Origin: Zeus faber
Taxonomy: Eukaryota; Chordata; Actinopteri; Zeiformes; Zeidae
Reading direction: 5' to 3'
NCBI GenBank assembly: GCA_960531495.1
Contig: OY482862.1
Location: forward strand, 15,014,108 to 15,078,107
Length of the DNA stretch: 64,000 nt
A program made the translations under genes and the position numbers. The notes beneath the pieces are model-generated. The model ran no database searches and was not told the DNA's origin. It was given only the letters and a program-made list of their open reading frames with translations. This document shows, piece after piece, positions 34,627-51,200 of this stretch (positions within the stretch are counted from its first letter, which is position 1; the number at the start of each line of letters is the position of its first letter).

Positions 34627-36738
34627 AATACCTTGGGACTTCTTCGAGATGTTTACACTTATAATTTGCATAAGCCCACAACTTAATGCTGCACAGACTA
34701 CAATAAATATACATACATTTAACACTTTCTATTTTTATTTTGCCATTTTTGTCTAGTTATTCAGATCCTTCCCTCAGGACTTTGTAATGTTTACAGCAGT
34801 TCTTTCAGGTTCCCCTGGTGGTTTGTGCACAGCGCACCCTGTCTTTCAGGAGAATATCACCACGGCAACGCGCAACTATATATGCTCGTGCTCTCTGGTA
34901 GTGGGCGCTCCATGAGCCGCACGGCTCGCGGCGACTATAACAGAGCATTTATAGGACTGAGGAGATGTGTTAATCAAAAGCAACCCTCAATGGAATGCAA
35001 TTGCTCTCAACTTCAGGATGATGATGATCATGGAGAATTTTGCAACCCCTGAAAACACACACATACAATTGCATAACACACATCTTGTGTCTATTTTATA
35101 ATCAATAGAAATGGCTTTCTGTCTTTCTTGACAATAGCCTGAGGTCATGTTCCACTGCAGTACCAAGATTGCACCAATAGACAGGCTGGACAGCTCGTGG
35201 TTGGGTTTATACTGGGAAGTAATTGTTGTAACGGTGCAGGAAGCATGCAGAAGATGACCCTAATGAGCCCGGGGGGTCACAGGAGGGATACTCATCATTC
35301 CCTAGCGGGGTGTCCATCTTTCTCCCCTAGTCAGTACCATTTTCACCTCTTGGTCCATGGAAGCCCCTGCACATGGTATAAAGACATGGTAAATAATTGT
35401 ATGGAAAGTCTGTAGGCAGTAGTGCGGTTAATGTGATGTTATATTAAGGGAGTATGTTATATGATATATTAAAGGAGGTACGGACAGTATCTGAAATGAT
35501 CAAGTAAGTGTTTTCATTGACATTCAGGTCTTCGTAATTTGACCCCGTGGGTTGAGTGAAGCGCTTGAATTGTTCGTATTTAAAAAAAAAAAGTCTGACA
35601 GCTCAGAATTAGTCCTTGTGTGCTCAACTTTGTTTGTCCTATGCTGTTTGTCCTACTCAAATTAGTTTGTCCTATGCTGACACCGGTTTTCAACAAGAAT
35701 GTCCGTAGTAGTAGCAGCAGCAGCAGCAGGCATACAAATATCAATACCTTCCATTTGCCGGTGCTATGGCTCTTTGAATTTGAATTAGATCATGTCTTCA
35801 CACTCCACTTATCACTTCTGAGTGGCTAAGGCTCAGAGCTAGAGCGGAGGTAAGCATTTTGTCTGATTCCCTGAAAGCAGCAGAGTATTTTTTTATTTTT
35901 TTATTTTTTTGTCAAGGGAAGCCAAGGTGCCCAGGGAGCGGTGTAATGGATGGTGGCACCACAGTCCACAGGCCCATCTGATACAGGGATTACCGGCGCT
36001 GCCCTTCTCTGCTGGGAGCCCCCCTGCCAGACAGCCTCTTAATTATGTTTCCAGTTGTTCGCTGTCGGCCGCGGGATCCGTGGCTCTCGGCTTTGGTGCC
36101 GATAGCCCTTCCAAAGTCCCTCAGGTTATTTAATTAGCCGAGAAGACGAAGTCTGGCAACCGTAGCGGGCCGTGGAGGACGCACTATCCAAGGCAGACCG
36201 ACTGCATTAGCAGAGCACAGGGGAGGACTATTGTCTTTTAGAGTTATTTCTTTCCAATTCCCTGCCTGCTTGTATTGCTGACCGATGGACAAACGAATAC
36301 ATTGCTGAGATAGGATATCGAGCCCCAACCCCCCTATTTTCATAGCTGTATTGTTTGGGATGTTTACTATCACACGCGGCATAATCGCTTGTATTTGGAA
36401 AGTGCTTCTGGATCCACATGATTGCAAAGGCTGTTCCTTTCTCGACCCCCCCCGAGCATATCTGCCGTTGTCCAATAACGCCAGAAGTCCACCTGGAAGA
36501 ATATCCCAAGGTGAAGGAGTGAATAATTCATGTTAAGTAACCCCTCTGGCAGTATGCCCACTGGTAATTGGGACAACACAATTCTCTGCCTATTTTGCGC
36601 TGGATCCAGCTTGTTGCTATGCTACCAGAGGGGAACTTGAGCGGGCCCTGAAATTGTTGGGAGGGAGGTTAACAAGAGCGCGCAGTTCCCAATTTTTCCG
36701 TCTAGTCTGGACAGAAATATTTTATACCTCACAGGTGA

Positions 36739-37904
36739 TACATGAGCACTTTATTAGGAACACATGTACGCCTAATTATTCATGCAATTATCTAATCAGC
36801 CAAACATGTGGCAGCAGTGTAATGCATCAAATCATGCAGATACAGGTCGGCAGCTTCAGCTAATGTTCACATCATCCATCAGAATGGGGGGAAAAAAATG
36901 CGATCTGAGTGTTTTCGACCGTGGCGTTTGTTGGTTTGTTGGTGACAGACGGGCTGGTTTGAGTATTTCTATAACTGCAGTGAAAATCCTGGGATTTTCA
37001 TGCACAACAGTCTCTGGAGTTGAGTCAGAATCTCGCGAAAGGCAAAGCATCCAGTCAGCGGCAGTTCTGCGGACGGACAAGCCTTGTTGATGAGAGAGGC
37101 CAACGGGGAATGGCCAGACTGGTTGAAGATGACAGAAAGGCTACGGGAACTCAGATGACCACTCTGTACAATTGTGCTGAGCAGAAAAACACCTCAGAAT
37201 GCACAACACGTAGAACCTTGAGGCGAATGGACTACAACAGCAGAAGACCACGTCAGGTTCCACTTCTGTGAGCCAAGAACTTAAAGCTGAGGCTGCAGTG
37301 GGCACAGGCTCACCAGAACTGTCTGACAAATCTCGATTTCTGCTGAGGCACAGAGATGGAAGAGGTCAGAATTTGGCGCCGACAGCATGAATCCATGGAC
37401 CCAACCTGCCTTGTCTCAACAGTTCAGGCTGGTGGTGTAATAATGTTTTCTTGGCACACTTTGGACCTTAATATCAAGTAATCATCACTTGAATGCCACA
37501 GCCTATACCAGTATTGTTGCTGACCATGTGCATCCCTTCATGGCCACAATTAACCATCTTCTAATGGCTTCTTACAGCATGATAATGCACCATGTCACAA
37601 AGCAAAAGTCGTCTCAGACTGGTTTCACGAAACATGATAGTTTAATGTTCTTCAGTGGCCTTCCCAGGAAATAGCACCTTCGGGATGTGATAGAACGGGA
37701 GGTTCGCAGCGTGAATGTGCAGCTGACAAATCTGCAGGAATTACGTGACGCAATCATGTCAACATGAAGCACAATCTCAAAGGAATGTTTCCAACATCTT
37801 GTGGAATCCATGCCAAGAAGAATTGAGGCTGTTTTGAGAGCAAAGGGAGGCCCTACCCAGTATTAGTATAGTGTTCCTTATAAAGTGTTCGGTGACTGTG
37901 TGTA
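36739..37904 (+). mobile_element. Decayed Tc1-like DNA transposon
   Basis: The ends form inverted repeats: ATGAGCACTTTATTAGGAAC near 36742 on the left, mirrored by GTTCCTTATAAAGTGTTCGG at 37872-37891 on the right, with TA at both outer borders. The interior carries broken Tc1/mariner transposase coding sequence on the plus strand. Recognisable blocks are a helix-turn-helix-like segment with CTTRRTLRRMDYNSRRPR (about 37198-37255) and a catalytic-domain part with NATAYTSIVADHVHPFMAT (about 37492-37550). The frame is broken by an in-frame TGA at 37269 and by several small deletions and shifts, including loss around the region that should hold the last catalytic acidic residue. The length of about 1.17 kb is near the usual 1.2 kb. 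The copy is not active. Confidence 0.9.
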
Positions 37905-38424
37905 TATAATTGAATATTACCATCAAGTTTTCCCGCTTATGGTCACGTTGTTTGGAGAGTTTATAGCTGCTCTCAAATTATTATCTTCATATTTTTCTTC
38001 ATTTTTCTGTCCGACGATGCGTCTTTTCCTGACAACTCTACTTATGTAATCAAGCGAATGTAGCCACAGTGCTAACAGGTTTTTGGACAGATTAACTGTT
38101 TAGCACATGTAGTGTTACCAGTTCTATCAATTCTAACAAATACCAAGCAGAAAGATCTGTAATATCACCATGAAAAAAAAACAAAAAACCCTCACAAGTT
38201 AGGCAGGCTGACATGTGTGATTAGCCTTGTGCTCCTTTCTGCACCGTCCTGCTCAATGCAGACTGTTTATGGGGTTCCGTGTCCCTGTCGCGTCGTTGAA
38301 AGCGCCTTTCAGTCTCTCGGCCGGGTTGGAGCTGAATGGAGGCAGAGACAGCGCAGGGGTGAAGCGATCCGGCCATGGACGCGGTGGCAGCGACGGACCT
38401 TGTGACGCCGGATAAGACTGAGCT

Positions 38425-38498
<74 letters not shown>

Positions 38499-38502
38499 GC
38501 GC
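38425..38502. repeat. (TG)n-(TGCG)n microsatellite
   Basis: A short TG run passes into about 15 copies of the tetranucleotide GTGC and ends in GCGCGCGC. Alternating purine-pyrimidine sequence of this sort favours Z-DNA. Confidence 0.95.
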
Positions 38503-38843
38503 TCTTAAAGTGATTCAATCAATGTGTAATTACACCATCACCACATGGATTGGTGCCGTGTGGAGCGGTTACATAAATATTTATTGGAACATAAGACAAT
38601 TGGCCAAAATGAGATAAGGCTGTCTATATTTTTCATTTATAAAAGATGCTTATTAGTATTTTATGGAATCCGATGCTACTTTCAAGTTGGTTGATCTAAC
38701 TCTAGGGATTCCCTTATTGATTATACCGTATAAATCATCAAGGATGGGGAGATGAGACATGACTGAAAATTTAACATGTTTGAGCTTTGTCTCGCTCCAA
38801 AGGTTTTTAGCAAGAGTGACCCTTTTTTATGAATTGTTACTAA

Positions 38844-39218
38844 GGCTGCGTTCCACTTCCCTCGGAAAGCTGGTCACAGCCGAGTCGACCGCGTTCCAGC
38901 ACAACAAGTCGGAAAACCAGGATGGCCGCGGCTCCTCTGTTGTGCTTGCTCCTTCGGAATACAGACAACTACAGAACAAGCATGGGAGTGGAGCGCTCCT
39001 CTGGGGGTCCCCGAACATATACATGTTCACGTCCAAAAAGACTTCAATTGATTATTATTATTATTATTATTATATAAATATTAACATCACAGCCGTCACT
39101 ACAGCTTTCACTGCCCGGCGTAGCATCCATCTTGGGTAATGAGATCCGGGTTGGTGGGGTTCTTCCGACTTTCGGAGTCGGAAAATTCCGACTACCCAGT
39201 TCAAATGAAACGCAGCAT
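38844..39218. mobile_element. Candidate MITE upstream of tbl1x
   Basis: The left end GGCTGCGTTCCACTTCCCTC and the right end, read on the other strand as ATGCTGCGTTTCATTTGAAC, form imperfect inverted repeats about 375 bp apart. Both carry TCGGAA-type motifs just inside. This matches a recurrent fish pattern of short elements with GCTGCGTTCCA termini. No coding capacity was seen, and an ATT microsatellite lies inside near 39052-39075. The superfamily is not assigned. Confidence 0.5.
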
Positions 39219-39536
39219 CCTCGAGCGGACACAATACACAAGGGCCCCCCCAGTAAAATGGCGTCTCTAGGGCCATAATGGTGGTTGTGCGGATGTTTCG
39301 TCTGCTCTACATGGATAAGTGGAATATATAGGGTGGCCGCTTTTCCACCCCACTGAATCGGCCCCGTTTGCAACCAAATTTGAGCACGTTTGGGGACACC
39401 CGGCCGACCTCGCATGCTATTTTGTTGAATATTAAAATGATTTTTCCTCTCTAAATCCCCTCGCTGTCTTGCCTTTTTACTTTCCAGGGTGAGCCAAGCC
39501 TTCCTAAAACCCCACCCCCCTTCCAGGTGGACTAAG

Positions 39537-45592
<6,056 letters not shown>

Positions 45593-46264
45593 CATCCTTG
45601 GTGGAGACGGCGAAAGGTTGAATCCTGGTTTGTGCAGCGAGCTGCGCCGTCCTCTTAGCACGGGGAACATTCCGAACGCTCCGAAAGAACCGTGAAGGAG
45701 AAGTGAACGGCGGCCGTGGCGGGGGCGGGGGGGGGGGATCCACTCGACCGCCGGAGCCTCCGAATGGAAACCGAGGACAAGAGGCTCCTCGTGGATGTTG
45801 TGTGTTTTATTGTTTTTTACACACTCCTATTTGAGAGCTCGACGGCCGCCTGCTGGACCGACGCGCGGCCGTTTTGAAGAGGGTCTCCATTGAGGAAGTG
45901 CTGTGGCGCCCCCTGGTGACGGGCGCTGCCACCGGGAGGGAGAAGCGCAGATGTGAGGGTTCGCGTCTCAAGGAAAAAAAAAACAGTTTGTGAATGAGGC
46001 GTATATACTTGACTGTGTTTTAGCTGCAAATTCAGAAAGAAAGATTTTTATTTTTATTTTTATTTTTTTTTTGTTTTTTTTTTTTGTTGTTTTTTTTATA
46101 TACAGTATAATTCTACTGTGCACATGTTCATGTCTTCAGTTACAGAGCGGAGATGTGATGAAAGTAACATTATTAGTGATGCACTGGCATCCTTTGTTAA
46201 CTGGGAAACTGACTGCTCCTCAGCGGAGAATAGTTTGTCTCAAGAGTACTTCTTGCATATATAT

Positions 46265-46265
46265 C

Positions 46266-46349
<84 letters not shown>

Positions 46350-46350
46350 T
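46265..46350. repeat. Compound (TG)n/(TA)n microsatellite in the tbl1x 3' UTR
   Basis: TG blocks alternate with TA blocks and pass into a TA tract ending in CACACACA. It would lie in the transcribed 3' UTR if the 47441 polyadenylation signal is used. Confidence 0.92.
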
Positions 46351-47472
46351 ATATTTTCACAACTTGACTTTAATAGTCGAAATATAACGTGCCGCTAAGA
46401 GGCCACATCCTCAGCTCATGTTTGTTAAGGTCAAATTGAAAAGAAAAGGAAAAAAGACACAGATCTGTTCTCATAAGGTGGCACGCCGGGGTTCACGCGG
46501 CGCTGGAGACGCGCGGCCGTGGCGGCCAAATTTTTCGAAGAGAATTGCTGTCCCATTCGGATGTAAATGTGTTGAATGTAGAGATATGTAAATTAGATGA
46601 CCACAGACTATATACTGTGTATATATGTTTTGTATACAGTACGCTTCAAAGCCATCCAGGCTCCGTCACGGTTGGAGCTCTCGCAGCGGTTTGCGTTGCC
46701 GATCCTCCTTTAAATAGAAGTGCTCGTCGCGGCCAGATTCCTTTCGTGAAAATGTACGATATATATTTTCTCCCAATACTATACAAATATGTCGAAAGTT
46801 TGTCCTGTGAGTCCGAGGGGGAGGGAGGCGGACGGGAAACGGTCGAAGCTCAGAAGTCCTGCCGTCTCTCGATCGGTCAGATTTGGACTTTTATCATTTG
46901 AAATGCCTGTAATGTGGGCGGAGCTTTAATAGTATGCAGTATGTCTGTCTCTGTTCATCGGGGTCTGATGTGGAAAAGACAAAAAAAAAAAAAAAAAAAA
47001 AATATCCAACGGCCTCTTTTCCGAGACGGACATGCCATCACTTTGAAATGCCTCATTTCTCCCTGCTCCCTTTTCTCTTTCCGTCGATGTGAAGTGCACT
47101 TTTTCCGGTGGGGAGGGGGCGGGCGGGCCGGGGCGGGGCCCGGGCGGGTCGGCAAAATGTTTTGGGCTTTTGAAGGAGGTGATGGTGGGAGGAAGGCTTT
47201 TTATCCGTTCTGTCTTCAATTTGCGTCATAGTGGGATGTCAATGCGGTGCGGCTCACCGTAGGTTTGCTTGGCTTGTCTGTTTGCTCGGAGCCGTTATTG
47301 TCTGTGTCAGACTGAGAGTCGGGCAGCGGTCGGCCGCCCCGGCGTGCAGCTGGCGCCGCGACCGTCTCTCTTCCTGCCCCGTATTCAGGGTTTGGTCACT
47401 AGTTTCCAAGACAAAAACAATGAAGTCACTCGATGTCTCAAATAAATCACTCTATTTTGATATCAGAAAGCG

Positions 47473-47606
<134 letters not shown>

Positions 47607-48278
47607 TTGATCACTTCTAATTGCATTTATTATTACACAGAGTGGGAACTAACTGGTCGTCGAGGTTGCCACTGGTACCAAGCACATCACTTGTCAATTT
47701 TCTAAAAACGACACATCAAAGAATACCGCCACCGACAACACCTCTTAGAAATACAATTGGTATTTAATATCGTATAAAATACAAGAGGAATAAAACATAC
47801 GAGGTGGCAAGACAAATTGTTCAGAACAAATGCTTCTCTCCGAAAGACGAAAAGCCTTGACGGAGTTCACTGTCAATCTCATGTGCTCAGTGCTTTTAAC
47901 CACAAAATAAGTGCTTTGCATTCTTTATCAACTCTTTGAAAAATACCTATTAAAAAAAAGAAGCCATGTTTTAAAGTTGAACCTTCTGAGTCAAGGAACG
48001 ATAAGAATACGGTTTGTTCTATTGAACGACTGGCGATCCATGTACTGTACGTGGGACGGAGCAGTTGTGCAAGGCTTGGAATCAAGGAGAAAAAGGTCCC
48101 ATTATTATGACTAATATGAAATCAAGACTATTCGAGTAAAAAAATAGTACAGAACTGAAATAGTTGACCCTAAACAGCCCTATTTTTGCCCACTATGACC
48201 ACTATTTGCAGCAGCTGGGAGCAGGTCTAACACAGGATCCTGCTGACGGGGTGACGGGGCGGAGGTGGATAGAACCAG

Positions 48279-51200
48279 CTAGCGCCTCACAGAGTTCTCC
48301 AAGGATTCTCCGTCAGCGTCTACGTCCTCAAAGTCGCGCAGTTCACTGGAAATGTGGATTTCGATTGTACTAGACTCTGAACCTAGCAAGACAAAATAAG
48401 GCGGGCGGGTTATTTATTTAAAGCCGAAGAATTGCGCCTAATTTCTTTTCCTTTTTCACATTTTTTTTTCCTTATCAGGAAAACATCCGTCAGACAAATG
48501 TATTTTGGGAGTGCCAGCGATGTTGATTGTTTCTTTTCAGGAGGGATTTGGTGAAAATAATGTAGGTTTACGTCTTTAACAAAAAAAATTCTATTTGAGT
48601 TTGTAAAAAAAAAAAAGATTAAGATTAATGACTCAGAACTTTATATTTTTAGGACGTCAAAATAAAACATACTATTTTTTTTGTTTTTTTGCACAGTTCT
48701 TTAATAGTGCACAGGAACAAATGGCTATTACAAAGTAGAAAGTGTTAGAAAAAAAACTAACAAACTCATCCCAAAATACATTTAACATTTTGCCCTCAGC
48801 TCTTCTCTGAGTATAAATATCTTTACACAGAACATCCACGTTCTTCATCCTTGAGCAGCTCTAAGAACATCGTTGTTGCTCAACACAAAGTGGCTTTGAA
48901 GCTCAAATCACTGCATCCATTTGAGTACAATTTGACTAAAATGATGACAAAATTTTTGGGGGTCAATCTCGTCCATGTTTTACCGATAATCTCAGCCAAA
49001 TTATTTTACCACATTATTTTTCCCTGTTGTATTACACACATTCCCTGTTGGATGGCATCACATCAAAATGGTCTCGTCTCACAAAAAACATACTTTGTTT
49101 AAAGTAGGGATGCACCGATTGTGACATTCTGGGCCGATACCGATGTTTAAAATAACAATTTGGCTGGTAACCCACGCCGATACTGATGTTTTTCCTGAGT
49201 TCCCCTGAACGCAGCATCATCCACAGTTTTCCAAGATCCCATGAACGCAGCGTCACTTCCTGCATGGAGCGCTGCAGAGAATTGATCACGGGTGGCGTTG
49301 TTTTCTCGGACAGATATAAAATGGTGAAATGGGTCGCCAAATATACTTTGGTGGCCGTTAATATAAACGGGTGGCCAAGAAAAGTCTATTTGCGGGAAAC
49401 ATTGGATAAACATCCATCGCTGCCATTAGTGAATGGGATCTTATTTGCCGGTAGGCCGATGGCGGTCAACAAGGCGAATGTCGGCCAATCCCGATGTTTG
49501 GCTGATAAATCGGTGCATCCCCAGTTTTAAGATGAAGCAATTCGGATGTGGCCTCAGTGGCCGCTATTGCTCACTCAGAGGTGGGGAACCTTTTTGCAGT
49601 TTAGGGCCAGATTAAAGGGATACTCCAGTGTGTTTTTTGAGGGGTGGTTCACTTTTTCACTATCGTACCCAAATTCAGACGAGAAGGTCGATACCAATTT
49701 GATCCCTGTGCTTCCAGTACAGAGATTTCTTACAGTTCCCCAGCCCTGCTGTGGGCGGCGCTGTTGACCCCTACCAGCCCTGGTACACTGGGGAGCTGCT
49801 AGCGTGAAGGCCCTTGGCGGCCCCGTTACCTTCTGACAGGACACTGATGGCATCGGGGGCGTGCTGCCCGCTGCCCGTCATGCTCTTCTTGCCCTCCTGC
49901 ACGTGGCTCTGGTACAGCAGCGTGGTGCCCACCACGGGGTTGTAGCACCCCGTGGTGGGCACCGAGGTGGACATGGAGTCCCAGGCCAGCTCCCTCCTGC
50001 GCTGCAGGCTCAGGTCCACATCGAAGCCGGTCCAGCCGTGGAACGCCAGCGTGTTGAGGAAGCCCTGCATGGGGTTCAGAATTCCCTGGGAGGAGAACTG
50101 GAGAGGTGAGACCCGGGCTCGGAGTGCAAGGCCGCTATAAATACCTGTGCGTGCGTGTGTGCCGTGGCTCACCATGATGAACCACGTGATCAGGGCGGCA
50201 TTCCGCACATTTCTCAGGCCGCCGTCGTTAATGTCCGGCTGGACCTCCAGGAAGAACAGGAGGCACTCGTTGATGATGTTGGGCACCCAACTGAAACATG
50301 CACGGAGGGGATTCCTCATCACGCTTTGACATGTCTTTTTTTTTTTTTTTTTTAATATATTCAATGATAAAGTGCGTTCGGTGAAGAGCTTCGATGTAAT
50401 TGCGTGAAATACAACGGAGAACTCAAAAATTAGGACGGACTGAAACTAGTTTTTCACTACGGACACTGATGATGAATCGTAAACTTTACGTATCAGACAC
50501 AAATCAAACCCATATTTCTCAACTGGAGGCCTCTCGCATGCTCCCATATGGAAGGAAAAAATGCAAATGGAGTTGCTTTTCTTTCATTTATCTTTTGATT
50601 TGGGTAATGGATGTTAGTATTGGGACTCTTCTCACATACAGATTCCTTACATCTGATCCCGGCCTCCATCCATCCCTACTTCAAAAAAAACAGCGTTTGT
50701 TCATGTCTTATATTCGGAAGGGTCTCTTCCACATGCTGCTTGCATTTTGCGAGAACGAGGCGTTCAAATGATCCGACTCATCAACGTAGACCTGGACTTT
50801 CAGCGGGAATCAAACGTAATCGGCTGTATATGACACATGGGGTTGTGCAGCAGAACATGGTGCAGCCTATTTCTCCCGTATATTTAAAGAGTCCACCTAC
50901 CAAATAAAGAACACCAGCATTATCTTAAAGAAGCGAATTTTGATCTCCGTGGCCAGGCGCCTTTCGTTTTCCGTGTAGATTCCTTGCCGCCCTTTCAGCA
51001 AAGATGTGACTAGACAACAAGAAAACAAACAAACAAAAAGACGCGTGCGGTTATTGATCTCGTCCGTATTCAACGTGTGAAGTGACGTTTTGGGGTGGAA
51101 GCGCGTGGAGGGCCGACCTGCGGAGGTGGTGCGGATGAAGAACACGGGGTTGGCCACCAGGACCAGCAGCATGGGGGCGTAGGTGGTGACGTAGTGAGGT

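Larger units (their letters stand above)
24961..39487. other. anos1-tbl1x intergenic interval
   Basis: About 14.5 kb between two divergently transcribed genes. No complete gene was recognised on either strand. It holds mobile-element remains (33610-33800, 34480-34626, 36739-37904, 38844-39218), microsatellites, C-rich runs near 30714 and 32309, and a 200-base assembly gap. The stretches 24961-28600 and 29100-30600 show nothing I could name except a possible hAT-like fragment near 25625-25690. In mammals this interval holds lineage-specific genes such as FAM9, which are not seen here. Non-coding 5' exons of tbl1x could be present but were not identified. Confidence 0.55.

Noticed and set aside
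49771..49829. TAG at 49771-49773 as the natural stop of gpr143
   Set aside because: A consensus donor precedes it, and the family-typical tail is encoded by the separate exon at 48279-48382 in the correct phase.
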